Shown one piece after another: positions 7,336 through 16,471 of a stretch of DNA of 64,000 bases. The DNA lies in contig NZ_CP009962.1 of NCBI RefSeq assembly GCF_000786695.1, positions 248,001 to 312,000 of the forward strand, given 5' to 3'. A program made the translations under genes and the position numbers. This DNA is from Collimonas arenae (GTDB lineage: Bacteria > Pseudomonadota > Gammaproteobacteria > Burkholderiales > Burkholderiaceae_D). The stretch's first letter is position 1. The number at the start of each line of letters is the position of its first letter. The notes beneath the pieces are model-generated. The model had not been told where the DNA came from. It saw only the letters and a list, made by a program, of their open reading frames with translations, and made no database searches.

Positions 7336-8748
7336 TTGACTATCGATAAAACGGGCGCACCGGCGCAGTTGCAGGGCCGGCGCGGCAATGTGCGTTACAT
7401 GATCTTGTTCATGCTGTTTGCGGTGACCACGTTCAATTACGCCGACCGCGCCATTCTTTCCATTGCCGGTACCGCAATGAAGGGCGAACTGGGCTTCGAT
7501 GCGGTCACCATGGGGTTCATCTTCTCGGCTTTCAGCTGGGCTTATGTGTTGGGCCAATTACCAGGCGGTTGGCTGCTGGACCGCTACGGTTCCAAGAAAA
7601 TCTACGCCATCAGCATTTTTGTCTGGTCCTTGTTTACGCTGTTGCAAGGCGGCGTGCATTTTCTCGGCGCGCTGTGGGCGGTGCCGGCGCTGTTTATGCT
7701 GCGTTTCATGGTCGGCCTGGCGGAAGCGCCGTCGTTTCCTGCCAATGGCCGCATTGTCGCTGCCTGGTTTCCGACCAGCGAACGCGGCATGGCGTCGGCG
7801 ATTTTCAATTCGGCGCAGTATTTCGCCACCGTCCTGTTTGCGCCGCTGATGGCGTGGATCACCCATGCTTATGGCTGGTCAGAAACCTTTGTGGTCATGG
7901 GCGGGACCGGGCTGGTCATCAGCATGATCTGGCTGCGCGTGATCTACAGCCCGAAAGACCATCCGCGCCTGAGCAGCGCCGAACTGGCGCATATCCGTGA
8001 TGGCGGCGGGCTGGTCGAGATGGACCAGGGCCTGAGCGGCGGCGATGGCGGCGAGTCCAAGGTCAACCGTGGCGCAAAACTCGCCTATCTCAAGCAACTG
8101 CTGAGCAACCGCATGCTGGCCGGGGTCTATCTGGGCCAGTACTGCATCAATACGATTACCTATTTCTTCCTGACCTGGTTCCCGATCTATCTGGTGCAGG
8201 AGCGCGGCATGTCGATCCTGAAAGCAGGTTTCGTCGCCTCGCTGCCGGCGGTATGCGGCTTTCTTGGCGGCGTGCTGGGCGGCCTGATTTCAGACCGCCT
8301 GATCAAGCGCGGCTTTTCATTGACCTGGGCACGCAAGATCCCGATCGTCGCCGGCCTGCTGCTGTCGACCACCATGGTCTTGTGCAACTACGTCGATACC
8401 CAATGGATGGTGGTGGGCATCATGGCGCTGGCATTCTTTGGCAAAGGCGTCGGCGCGCTGGGCTGGGCGGTGGTGGCGGATACTTCGCCAAAAGAGATCA
8501 TCGGCCTGACTGGCAGCCTGTTCAACATGTTCGGCAACATCGCCGGGATCACCGCGCCGATCGTGATCGGCTACATCATCAAGGAAACCGGTAACTTCGA
8601 ATGGGCGCTGGTGTATGTCGGCGCCAACGCGCTGGTGGCGGTGATCAGCTATCTGGTGATCGTGAAAGATATCAAGCGGGTGGTGCTCAAGCCGCTCGAC
8701 AAGGAAGCACAACCGTACAAGAAATTATCCGGAGTGGAATCGAGATGA
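7336..8748 (+). CDS. MFS sugar-acid (glucarate/galactarate type) transporter
   Basis: A 470-residue twelve-helix major facilitator of the anion:cation symporter family that includes GudP/GarP. Helix 1 is [25 protein letters not shown]; the loop 2-3 signature appears as [14 protein letters not shown]; helix 4 carries [25 protein letters not shown], a strong marker of hexuronate/glucarate permeases. The start is TTG, with AGGAGA nine bases upstream; the first ATG is 21 codons in, at the edge of helix 1, so TTG is preferred. The stop overlaps the next start (ATGA), indicating translational coupling with galactarate dehydratase. Expected to import D-glucarate or D-galactarate with protons. Confidence 0.88.
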   Translation: MTIDKTGAPAQLQGRRGNVRYMILFMLFAVTTFNYADRAILSIAGTAMKGELGFDAVTMGFIFSAFSWAYVLGQLPGGWLLDRYGSKKIYAISIFVWSLFTLLQGGVHFLGALWAVPALFMLRFMVGLAEAPSFPANGRIVAAWFPTSERGMASAIFNSAQYFATVLFAPLMAWITHAYGWSETFVVMGGTGLVISMIWLRVIYSPKDHPRLSSAELAHIRDGGGLVEMDQGLSGGDGGESKVNRGAKLAYLKQLLSNRMLAGVYLGQYCINTITYFFLTWFPIYLVQERGMSILKAGFVASLPAVCGFLGGVLGGLISDRLIKRGFSLTWARKIPIVAGLLLSTTMVLCNYVDTQWMVVGIMALAFFGKGVGALGWAVVADTSPKEIIGLTGSLFNMFGNIAGITAPIVIGYIIKETGNFEWALVYVGANALVAVISYLVIVKDIKRVVLKPLDKEAQPYKKLSGVESR

Positions 8749-10334
8749 GCGCAACATCAGCAGAAGCAGCAGAAGCGATAGCCGGCAAGCCGCTGTATAT
8801 CCGCATGCAGGATGACGATAACGTCGCCATCGTAGTCAATGACGGCGGCTTGCCGGCGGGGGCGGTGTTTCCTTGCGGCCTGGTATTGCGCGACAAAGTC
8901 CCGCAAGGCCACAAGGTAGCGCTGCGCGATCTGGCCGAAGGCGAAGCTATTATCCGTTACGGCGTAGCGATTGGTTTTGCCTTGCGCGCCATTCTGCAAG
9001 GCAGCTGGATCGAGGAATCGCTGGTGCGCATGCCACCGGCGCGTGAACTCACCAACCTGCCGATTGCGACGCGGGTTCCTGCGATGGCGAAGCCGCTGGA
9101 TGGCTACACCTTCGAAGGCTATCGCAATGCCGATGGCACTGTCGGCACGCGCAATATCCTGGCGATCAGCACTACGGTGCAATGCGTATCCGGCGTGGTG
9201 GAACATGCGGTCAAGCGCATCAAGGCCGAACTGTTGCCGAAATATCCGCATGTGGACGACGTCATCGGCCTGGAACACACCTATGGCTGCGGCGTGGCGA
9301 TCGATGCGCCGGGCGCCGAGATTCCGATTCGCACTTTGCGCAACATCAGCATGAATCCGAACTTCGGCGGCCAGGCGATGGTGGTCAGCCTCGGTTGCGA
9401 AAAACTGCAACCGGGCCGGTTGTTCCCGCAAGGCGCGATTCCGATCCAGAATACCGGCGGCAAGGAAGACGGCTTGCGCGTGGTCTGCCTGCAAGATGCG
9501 GAGCATGTCGGGTTTGAATCCATGATCGACGACATCATGGCGACGGCGGAAGAGCAGTTGGGTGAATTGAACCGGCGTCGCCGCGAAACCTGTCCGGCAT
9601 CCGAGCTCACCGTCGGCGTCCAGTGCGGCGGCAGCGACGCCTTCTCCGGCGTGACTGCGAATCCGGCGGTGGGCTATGCCACCGATCTGCTGGTGCGCGC
9701 CGGCGCCACCGTGATGTTCTCCGAAACCACGGAAGTGCGCGACGGCATCGACCAGCTGACATCGCGCGCCGCCAATGCAGAGGTAGCGGCAGCGATGATA
9801 CGCGAGATGGCCTGGTACGACGATTACCTGACGCGCGGCGGCGTCGACCGCAGCGCCAACACCACGCCGGGCAATAAAAAGGGCGGCCTGGCGAATATCG
9901 TCGAGAAGGCCATGGGCTCGATCGTCAAGTCCGGCAGCAGCGTTATTTCCGGCGTGCTGTCGCCTGGCGACAAGGTAAAACAAAAAGGCTTGATCTACGC
10001 CGCCACACCAGCCAGCGATTTTGTCTGCGGCACATTGCAACTGGCGGCCGGCATGAACCTGCACGTCTTTACCACCGGACGCGGCACTCCCTACGGCCTG
10101 GCGGCGGTACCGGTGATCAAGGTGGCGACGCGCAACGACCTGGCGCGCCGCTGGCACGACCTGATGGACGTCAACGCCGGCCGCATCGCCAGCGGCGAAG
10201 CCAGCATCGAAGACGTCGGCTGGGAACTGTTCAATCTGATGCTGGATGTCGCCAGCGGCCGCAAGCAAACCTGGGCCGAACATCACAAATTGCATAACGC
10301 GTTGACGCTGTTCAATCCTGCGCCGATTACCTGA
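8745..10334 (+). CDS. garD: Galactarate dehydratase
   Basis: A 529-residue UxaA/GarD-family hydro-lyase converting meso-galactarate to 5-keto-4-deoxyglucarate, the substrate of the kdgD product. The N-terminal SAF-like domain (residues 15-100) holds the [21 protein letters not shown] motif. The large domain contains [46 protein letters not shown] and the C-terminal [22 protein letters not shown], all typical of GarD. The start ATG overlaps the transporter stop, so the true protein begins inside a longer frame. No glucarate dehydratase gene is in the window, so galactarate is the substrate the locus can process by itself. Confidence 0.93.
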   Translation: MSATSAEAAEAIAGKPLYIRMQDDDNVAIVVNDGGLPAGAVFPCGLVLRDKVPQGHKVALRDLAEGEAIIRYGVAIGFALRAILQGSWIEESLVRMPPARELTNLPIATRVPAMAKPLDGYTFEGYRNADGTVGTRNILAISTTVQCVSGVVEHAVKRIKAELLPKYPHVDDVIGLEHTYGCGVAIDAPGAEIPIRTLRNISMNPNFGGQAMVVSLGCEKLQPGRLFPQGAIPIQNTGGKEDGLRVVCLQDAEHVGFESMIDDIMATAEEQLGELNRRRRETCPASELTVGVQCGGSDAFSGVTANPAVGYATDLLVRAGATVMFSETTEVRDGIDQLTSRAANAEVAAAMIREMAWYDDYLTRGGVDRSANTTPGNKKGGLANIVEKAMGSIVKSGSSVISGVLSPGDKVKQKGLIYAATPASDFVCGTLQLAAGMNLHVFTTGRGTPYGLAAVPVIKVATRNDLARRWHDLMDVNAGRIASGEASIEDVGWELFNLMLDVASGRKQTWAEHHKLHNALTLFNPAPIT

Positions 10335-10388
10335 TGACGGTTGAGGTTGCGCGTTACATAAGCTTCCCATAAAAACAAGAGGACCCGC

Positions 10389-11486
10389 ATGCATCTGAAA
10401 AAAGCACGATATCCACGATATGCACGATATGTTTTCCTGGCGGGCTTCCTGCTGCTGGCGTCGGCAAGCTTCGCCAAAACCATGGTGTACGTGTCGAATG
10501 CCGACAGCCGCGATATCTACGTCATGGAACTGCAGCCGGACGGCAGCGCGACGATGGTGGAACAGGTAGCTACCGGCGGCACTGTGATGCCGCTGGCTGT
10601 CAGTCCGGATCACCATGTCCTGTACGCCTCGTTGCGTTCGCTTCCCTATTCTGTCAGCAGCTTTGCAATCAACCGGCAAAGCGGCAAACTAGACTTGCTG
10701 TCTACCGTGCCGCTGGCAGACAACATGGCCAATCTTTCGACCGACAAGAGCGGAAAATTCTTGCTGGCGGCGTCCTACACCGGTAACAAGATTTCCATCA
10801 ACCGCATTGGCAAGGATGGTGCGGTGGAAGCGCCGGCGCAGACCGTCATCGCCACGCGCGAAAAAGCGCATGCAATAGCAACGGACCCGGCGAATACGCA
10901 TCTGTTCGCCAGCAATCTTGGCGGCGACATCATCCTGCAATACAAATTCGATGCACACAGCGGCCAGGTGACGCCCAACGATCCGCCGTATGTCGAGACC
11001 AGGAGCGGCGCCGGGCCGCGTCACTTTGTGTTCGACCGCCACGCACGCTTCGTCTACTGCACCAACGAACTGGACGGCACACTGAATACCTATGCTTACG
11101 ATGCCGCTGCCGGCACCTTGAAATTGTTGTCCACCGTTTCGCTGCTGCCGAAAGGTTTCAAGGGCGATGCGCTGGCGCCGGCGGATCTGCACCTGACGCC
11201 GGACGGACGCTTCCTGTATGCCTCGGAGCGGACCTCCAGCACGCTCAGCGGATTCGCGGTCGATCCTGATAGCGGTGCGCTGACCCTGGTCGGCAGCTTC
11301 CCGACGGAGACCCAGCCGCGCGGATTCAATATCGATCCCAGCGGACGTTATCTGCTGGCGGTCGGACAAAAATCCAATCACATGAGCAGCTATGCCATCG
11401 ACCAGAAGAGCGGCGAACTGCACCTGTTGCATCAATATGAAATGGGCAAGAACCCGAACTGGGTCGAGATCATCGATCTGCAATAA
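10389..11486 (+). CDS. Secreted lactonase-family seven-bladed beta-propeller
   Basis: A 365-residue protein with a signal peptide (residues 1-30, ending LLLASASFA) and a PF10282-type propeller related to 6-phosphogluconolactonase YbhE. Repeated blade motifs are visible: YVSNADSRDIYVMELQPDG, HVLYASLRSLPYSVSSFAINRQSGKL, GPRHFVFDRHARFVYCTNELDGTLNTYAYD and PDGRFLYASERTSSTLSGFAVDPDSGAL. The PRHFxF and NELDGTL motifs are typical of the family. Being exported, it probably hydrolyses free sugar lactones in the periplasm rather than the phosphorylated ester. It stands just before a membrane-type FAD sugar dehydrogenase that would make such lactones. A tandem ACGATATSCACGATATG repeat encodes RYPRYARY at the N-terminus. 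Confidence 0.82.
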   Translation: MHLKKARYPRYARYVFLAGFLLLASASFAKTMVYVSNADSRDIYVMELQPDGSATMVEQVATGGTVMPLAVSPDHHVLYASLRSLPYSVSSFAINRQSGKLDLLSTVPLADNMANLSTDKSGKFLLAASYTGNKISINRIGKDGAVEAPAQTVIATREKAHAIATDPANTHLFASNLGGDIILQYKFDAHSGQVTPNDPPYVETRSGAGPRHFVFDRHARFVYCTNELDGTLNTYAYDAAAGTLKLLSTVSLLPKGFKGDALAPADLHLTPDGRFLYASERTSSTLSGFAVDPDSGALTLVGSFPTETQPRGFNIDPSGRYLLAVGQKSNHMSSYAIDQKSGELHLLHQYEMGKNPNWVEIIDLQ

Positions 11487-11491
11487 AACAA

Positions 11492-11594
11492 TAGGACTTA
11501 CGCAAAATTTCGCCAGCAAGGCATGCCGACGAAGATAGTACGAAGGTACAGCTAGGAGGCATAACGCCGCTGGCGGAATTTTGCGTAAGTCCTA
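11492..11594 (+). repeat. Inverted-repeat element, family A core with TAGGACTTACGC arms
   Basis: A 103-bp element six bases after the lactonase stop. Its 26-base arms (beginning TAGGACTTACGCAAAATT at the left, GCTGGCGGAATT at the start of the right arm) differ at one position. The core GACGAAGATAGTACGAAGG...GCTAGGAGG is shared with the elements at 27694 and 47411, whose arms are entirely different. There is no coding capacity. The long stem could also end transcription. Confidence 0.8.
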
Positions 11595-11622
11595 AACAAC
11601 ACACTCCTGGGAGACGCCAAGC

Positions 11623-12174
11623 ATGATGACACCGCTAGCCAAGATCACCCGCAGCCAACCGCCTGTACGCATGCAACGCCGCTTTTTCATGGGTGGCAGC
11701 GTTGCTGCCTTGTGCACCTGGATGCTGGGTGCGCCGTTGCTGGCGCAAGCCGCCGCTGCCAAAACACCGGCCAAGGAAGCATTTCTGAAGACATCCCTGA
11801 TGCTGACCGGCCATGCAAAATTACCGCCGGCGCAGGCGGAGCGTGTTTATCAAGCGCTGGCCGCCGGCGATCCTGCCTTTGCCGGGAAAATACTGGATCT
11901 GCAGAAATTCATCGCGGAGCGCAAGTTGAACGCCTCCGGCCTGCAGGCGGCGCTGGATAGCGAACAAGCCGCATTCGCCGCGCTTCCGCGCAACATCCTG
12001 CAGGGCTGGTATGTCGGCGTGGTCGGCAGCGGCGCGCAGGCCAAGTGCATCGACTATGAAGAAGCCTTGATGAACCTTGCCGTCAGCGATCAGCTGCGGC
12101 CGCCAAGCTATGCCTACGGCGCTTACGGTTCATGGGCAGCGCAACCAGTGCAGACAACGAGGAAGAAAGCATGA
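11623..12174 (+). CDS. Tat-exported small (gamma) subunit of FAD-dependent sugar/polyol dehydrogenase
   Basis: A 183-residue protein of the membrane-bound sorbitol/fructose/glucose dehydrogenase small-subunit family (PF12318 type). The N-terminus has a twin-arginine signal, MQRRFFMGGSVAALCTWMLGAPLLAQA (about residues 17-45). The mature domain is helical and ends with FAALPRNILQGWYVGVVG, KCIDYEEALMN and YAYGAYGSWAAQP, hallmarks of this subunit. It acts as a chaperone for Tat export of the catalytic subunit, which has no signal of its own. The stop overlaps the next start (ATGA). It carries no CxxCH haem motif. Confidence 0.85.
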   Translation: MMTPLAKITRSQPPVRMQRRFFMGGSVAALCTWMLGAPLLAQAAAAKTPAKEAFLKTSLMLTGHAKLPPAQAERVYQALAAGDPAFAGKILDLQKFIAERKLNASGLQAALDSEQAAFAALPRNILQGWYVGVVGSGAQAKCIDYEEALMNLAVSDQLRPPSYAYGAYGSWAAQPVQTTRKKA

Positions 12175-13769
12175 GCGACAACATATCGGCCGACGTCGTG
12201 GTCATCGGTTCCGGCATTGTCGGTGGATTGATTGCGCAGAAGCTGGCCAAGCAAGGCGTTTCGGTGCTGATGCTGGAGGCAGGGCCGAGAGCCGACCGGG
12301 CCACCATCGTCGCCAACTTCCGCAATTCTCCGCGCAAGGACGATTTCATGTCGCCCTATCCGTTTTCACCCTGGGCGCCGCATCCGCTCTACAAACCTAG
12401 CGATAACGGCTATCTGGTGCAGGCTGGTCCTTATCCCTATCCCGCCGAATATATCCGCATGGTCGGCGGCACCACCTGGCATTGGGCGGCGCAAGCCTGG
12501 CGTTTGCTGCCCAACGACCTGCGCATGAAAACGCTTTATGGCATCGGCCGCGACTGGCCGCTTTCCTACGACGAGCTGGAGCCGTTCTACCTGGAGGCGG
12601 AAACCAGGATGGGCGTTTCCGGTTCGCTCAAGAACGGTTCGCCGCGCAGCGCGCCGTTTCCGATGCCGCCGGTAGCGGAGTCCTGGGCGCAGCGCCGCTT
12701 CCGTGAACGGCTGGCGCCGGCAGGTTATGAAGTGATCGAAAACACGGTAGCGCGCAACAGCCAGGTCTACGATGGCCGGCCGCCCTGCATGGGCAACAAC
12801 AACTGCATGCCGATCTGCCCTATCGGCGCCCAGTATCACGGCGGCAACGCGGTCGATGCGGCGGAAGCCGACGGCGCCAAGCTGATCGCCAACGCCGTCG
12901 TGTATCGCATCGAGCACGATGAGAAGGGCCGCATCGCCGCAGTGCATTACTATGATCCGGACAAGAAATCCACGCGCGTCACCGGCAAGGTGTTCGTGCT
13001 TGCAGCCAATGGCATCGAAAGCCCGAAACTGTTGCTGCTGTCCGCCAGCGACAAGTATCCGCAGGGGCTGGGGAACAGTTCAGGCACGGTAGGTCAGCAT
13101 TTGATGGATCACCCCAGCAACAAGCTCACCTTTGAAACGGACGAAGCCAACTGGCCCGGCCGCGGGCCGATGAGCCCGGCGTCCATCAATCATTTGCGCG
13201 ATGGCGCGTTCCGCAGCGAACATGCGGCGTTCCGCATCGATATCAGCGACGCCTCGCAGGTGCTGGCTGTAACGCAAGAGTTGATCGCCAAAGGCGTGTA
13301 TGGAGTAGAACTGGAACAGCAACTGCGGCATCGGGCGGCGCGCCAGGTCAGCCTAAAAAACGTCATGGAGCAATTGCCGTTGCCGCAGAACCGCGTGGTG
13401 CTGAGCTCACGCAAAGATGCCTTGGGCATCCCGACGCCGCAGATCCATTATCAGATGGACGACTATATCCATCGCGGCATGGCCCTCGCCAGAGTCGAAT
13501 ACGGCAAGATAGCCAAACTGATGGGTGGCACCAATCTGCGCTACAGCGAGGAAGGCAAGTACAGCAACAACCAGCATATCACCGGCACCCTGAGCATGGG
13601 CGGCAACCCGGCCGATTCAGTGGTGGACAGCCATGGCCGCAGCCACGACCACGACAACCTGTTCATCGCCGGCACCGGCATCATGCCCACCTCGGCCACC
13701 GTCAATTCCACGTTGACTGCGGTGGCGCTGGGGTTGCGTAGTACCGACCTGATCAAGGCCGCCTTGTGA
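12171..13769 (+). CDS. GMC-family FAD sugar/polyol dehydrogenase, catalytic subunit
   Basis: A 532-residue GMC oxidoreductase. The FAD-binding GSGIVGG motif is at residues 13-19. A cysteine cluster RPPCMGNNNCMPICPIGA lies near residue 210, matching the 3Fe-4S site of Burkholderia FAD-glucose dehydrogenase. The C-terminal NQHITGTLSMGGNP carries the catalytic His, and PTSATVNSTLTAVALGLR closes the family signature. It oxidises a sugar or polyol in the periplasm after piggy-back Tat export with the small subunit. The usual third gene, a multi-haem cytochrome c, is missing: the next gene lies on the other strand. The acceptor must therefore be encoded elsewhere or differ. GAGGAAG precedes the ATG. 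Confidence 0.87.
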   Translation: MSDNISADVVVIGSGIVGGLIAQKLAKQGVSVLMLEAGPRADRATIVANFRNSPRKDDFMSPYPFSPWAPHPLYKPSDNGYLVQAGPYPYPAEYIRMVGGTTWHWAAQAWRLLPNDLRMKTLYGIGRDWPLSYDELEPFYLEAETRMGVSGSLKNGSPRSAPFPMPPVAESWAQRRFRERLAPAGYEVIENTVARNSQVYDGRPPCMGNNNCMPICPIGAQYHGGNAVDAAEADGAKLIANAVVYRIEHDEKGRIAAVHYYDPDKKSTRVTGKVFVLAANGIESPKLLLLSASDKYPQGLGNSSGTVGQHLMDHPSNKLTFETDEANWPGRGPMSPASINHLRDGAFRSEHAAFRIDISDASQVLAVTQELIAKGVYGVELEQQLRHRAARQVSLKNVMEQLPLPQNRVVLSSRKDALGIPTPQIHYQMDDYIHRGMALARVEYGKIAKLMGGTNLRYSEEGKYSNNQHITGTLSMGGNPADSVVDSHGRSHDHDNLFIAGTGIMPTSATVNSTLTAVALGLRSTDLIKAAL

Positions 13770-13831
13770 AAGATGGCCCTTTTGCCAGTTGAATCTGGAA
13801 AAGGGCCTGGAGGTTGTTGACGATTGCGGGC

Positions 13832-14848
13832 TTATCTTGGTAACTCCCGCGACTGCAGGTCGAACGGCACATTCGCCGGTATGTCCTCAGGATGATCCTT
13901 GTGCGGGAACAGCAACGCATATTTGGACTCGATGAAGTACACCCGATTTCCCACAATCACCCCGGAGGACGGATCGTTCAGCCCGTTGACGATCGTGTCC
14001 AGCGTCGCAGTGTTGCCGTTGATCCTGGCGAGGCTGACCTGGCCGCCGTAAGGGCCGGTCTTGCCGAAGGCGTTGCTCTCGAAGATCGCCATGCGGTCCG
14101 GCGCATAGATACGGATGGCGTCGGCATTTTTCAGCACCCGTGGCATGTCGATGCGGCTGACCGCGCCGGCAGCGCCGTTGTCCTCGACGTCGACTCGTAA
14201 CACATAAGGTACGGCGCTGACCAGGCTCACATACAGTTTGTGGTCGCCGTCGAGCGCAATGCCGTTCAGGAAGAGACCGTCGCTGCCCGCTCCCATGCGC
14301 GGATCTTCTTTCCAGATACTCAGCGCCGCAGCCCCAAGCGACAGACGCAATACGCGTGGATGGAAGGAATCGGTGACATACAGCGTGCCTTGGCTGTCTT
14401 GCGCCAGGTCGTTGCAATATCCTTTGTCAGGCATCGGGTAGCTGGCGCGTGGCACGCCGCTCGCGAGGTCGTAGCTTTTCAGGGCGCTCGGTGTGGACGG
14501 CACGCTGGTGAAACCCCAGTTGCCAGAGCAGACCCACAACAGCTGATGCGCGGCGTCGACCAGCACGCCCTGGCCGTTCGCCAGGCCGTTAGAACCGGGC
14601 TTCACTAGGATTTCCGGTGCGCTGCCATCGGGCCGCACACGCGCTATCGCACCCTGATGCCAGCTGCCGACATAAAACGAGCCGTCCGGTCCGATCGCCA
14701 GGCTTTCCGGATACCAGTCTGCCGGCAAGGCCAGGGTCGGCAGAGGGGCCGCAGCGCCTGCGGCGAGGGCCGGCTGTTGGCCGTACACCAAGGTGCTTAA
14801 TAAGATTGCAGATAAGGCAACGCTACGCAACAGGCTATCTGGCTTCAT
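13832..14848 (-). CDS. Secreted SMP-30/gluconolactonase-like beta-propeller
   Basis: A 338-residue protein with a signal peptide (MKPDSLLRSVALSAILLSTLVYGQQPALAAG). The mature part is a propeller of the SMP-30/NHL type: PADWYPESLAIGPDGSFYVGSWHQGAIARVRPDGS, GQGVLVDAAHQLLWVCSG, DKGYCNDLAQDSQGTLYVTDSFHPRVLRLS (CNDLA...VTDS is the metal-site blade signature) and LNGIALDGDHKLYVSL. The start at 14848 is preferred because GGAGAAG lies just upstream; an upstream ATG 13 codons earlier has none. It is divergent from a LysR gene that probably controls it. A role as sugar lactonase next to the FAD dehydrogenase is inferred. Confidence 0.75.
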   Translation of the reverse strand: MKPDSLLRSVALSAILLSTLVYGQQPALAAGAAAPLPTLALPADWYPESLAIGPDGSFYVGSWHQGAIARVRPDGSAPEILVKPGSNGLANGQGVLVDAAHQLLWVCSGNWGFTSVPSTPSALKSYDLASGVPRASYPMPDKGYCNDLAQDSQGTLYVTDSFHPRVLRLSLGAAALSIWKEDPRMGAGSDGLFLNGIALDGDHKLYVSLVSAVPYVLRVDVEDNGAAGAVSRIDMPRVLKNADAIRIYAPDRMAIFESNAFGKTGPYGGQVSLARINGNTATLDTIVNGLNDPSSGVIVGNRVYFIESKYALLFPHKDHPEDIPANVPFDLQSRELPR

Positions 14849-14947
14849 TTTCTTCTCCATATTTTGGGTAGGCGAAGCCATTCTCACTCCGGCATAAAAT
14901 TTGATAAACTGGCCAACACTTTAATCACTCAACACTCAGGCTTCTGA

Positions 14948-15829
14948 ATGGACCGATTAACCAGCATGGCTGTTTTCGTTCGTGTGGTGGAAAAAGGCAG
15001 CTTCGCCGCGGTGGCGGAGGAGTTTTCGCTGTCGACCACGATGGTCGCCAATCATGTGCGGGCGCTGGAAACCCATCTCGGCGCGCGCCTGCTGGACCGT
15101 ACTACGCGCCGCCACAGCCTGACTGAAATCGGTAGCGTGTATGTGGAGCGCTGCCGTGATGTGCTGAGCAGCGTGCAGGCCGCAGATTATGTCGCCGAAG
15201 CCTTGCGCGCGGTCCCGCGCGGCAAGCTGCGCATGACTTCACCGGTCACCTACGGCGCACATCGGCTGGTGCCTCTGATCGGCGAATACATGACCTTGTT
15301 TCCAGAGGTGCAGGTTGAACTGGTGCTCAACGACCGCGTAGTGGATATGGTGGAAGAGGGTTTTGAAGTGGCGTTGCGTTCGGGCGTGGTGGACGGCGCC
15401 AACCTGATCGCGCGCCCGCTGCGGTCGTCGCGCATGTTTGCCGTGGCCAGCCCGGCTTACCTGCAGCATCACGGCGCGCCGCAGCATCCATCCGAACTGG
15501 AAAGCCACAATTGCCTCGGCTTCATGTCCTGGGGAAAAGATCATTCCTGGCGTTTCACGCAAGACCAGGAAGAGGTGCAAGTACCGGTGCGCGGATCATT
15601 CATCAGCAACAACGGCCAGGCTCTGCTGACTGCTGCGCTGAGCGGCATCGGCGTCGTGGTGCAGGCGGATGTGCTGCTGGATGCGGCTATCGCGTCGGGC
15701 CAACTGGTGCGCCTGCTGCCGGACTGGAGCTTGCCGGCGCGGCCGATCCATCTGGTCCGCACCCGCGATTCGCGGCCGACAGCCAAGCTGCGCACATTTG
15801 TCGATTTCCTGGTGGAGCGGCTCGCCTAA
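14948..15829 (+). CDS. LysR-family transcriptional regulator
   Basis: A 293-residue LysR regulator. Residues 1-60 are the winged helix (MDRLTSMAVFVRVVEKGSFAAVAEEFSLSTTMVANHVRALETHLGARLLDRTTRRHSLTEIG). Residues 90-290 are the periplasmic-binding-like effector domain, with VVDMVEEGFEVALRSG and VVQADVLLDAAIASGQLVRLLPDW. It belongs to the large group annotated as activators of oxidoreductase or efflux genes. Divergence from the SMP-30 gene with a 99-bp gap suggests it regulates that gene. Effector unknown. Confidence 0.88.
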   Translation: MDRLTSMAVFVRVVEKGSFAAVAEEFSLSTTMVANHVRALETHLGARLLDRTTRRHSLTEIGSVYVERCRDVLSSVQAADYVAEALRAVPRGKLRMTSPVTYGAHRLVPLIGEYMTLFPEVQVELVLNDRVVDMVEEGFEVALRSGVVDGANLIARPLRSSRMFAVASPAYLQHHGAPQHPSELESHNCLGFMSWGKDHSWRFTQDQEEVQVPVRGSFISNNGQALLTAALSGIGVVVQADVLLDAAIASGQLVRLLPDWSLPARPIHLVRTRDSRPTAKLRTFVDFLVERLA

Positions 15830-15855
15830 GGCAAGACGATGACGACCGCTTGCAG

Positions 15856-16368
15856 CTACAAGCCGAGCCGGTAGAACCTGGTGTCCTGCTTCATGCGCGG
15901 GAAAGCCGGCGGCAGCTCCGCCGCCGTAATTTCCGCAAAACCGTTCTTTTCATAGAAGCGATGGGCTGCCAGGAAGGCCGCGGTCGTTCCCAGATAGATT
16001 TCTTTCAACCCCTGCTCCCTCGACCATTCGACCAGGGTTTGTAGTAAGCGGTGGGCTACCTGGTGTTCGCGGCCGCGAAACGGCACCTGCACGAACATCT
16101 TGCGCAGCGCGCCCTGGCCATTGCCGATATCCCGTAGAGAGATGCTGCCGACCACTTCTTCACCGGCCAGCGCCAGCCAGAAGTTACCGTGGCCGCTTTG
16201 ATAGAAATTGGGAATGTCGAGCAGATCGGGCTGGTCTTGCAAAGTAATGGGGACGCCGAATTCTTCCTGCTGAATCGGCAGGATCAGATTGGCGACACCG
16301 TCGCGATACCGTTCCGAGTAGGTGCAGATGGCTATCATTGTTGGCGATCCAGAGGAGAACGCTGTCAT
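15856..16368 (-). CDS. GNAT-family N-acetyltransferase
   Basis: A 170-residue acetyltransferase. The GNAT core runs from FWLALAGEEVVGSISLRDI (beta 2-3) through GALRKMFVQVPFRGREHQVAHRLLQTLVEWSREQGLKEIYLGTT to FLAAHRFYEKNGFAEI, where RGREHQVAHRLL is the acetyl-CoA P-loop variant (canonical Q/RxxGxG/A). N-terminal ICTYSERYRDGVANLILPIQQEEFGVPI and FPRMKQDTRFYRL at the end match a common bacterial subfamily. The substrate is unknown. A second ATG ten codons in (16338) is an equally possible start. It converges with the LysR gene. Confidence 0.85.
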   Translation of the reverse strand: MTAFSSGSPTMIAICTYSERYRDGVANLILPIQQEEFGVPITLQDQPDLLDIPNFYQSGHGNFWLALAGEEVVGSISLRDIGNGQGALRKMFVQVPFRGREHQVAHRLLQTLVEWSREQGLKEIYLGTTAAFLAAHRFYEKNGFAEITAAELPPAFPRMKQDTRFYRLGL

Positions 16369-16471
16369 TCGATGCTTCCGACACAGGGGACCGCGGTAGA
16401 AGCTGACTGCTTTTATTGCGAGCTTGGGAGGGGATGACAGCGAACCGGGCGGCTCGCTGTCATTTGGCTGC

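Noticed and set aside
8757..10679. 640-residue minus-strand frame opposite galactarate dehydratase
   Set aside because: Composition is His/Arg/Ala-rich antisense of a clear gene; it has no family motifs and covers two genes.
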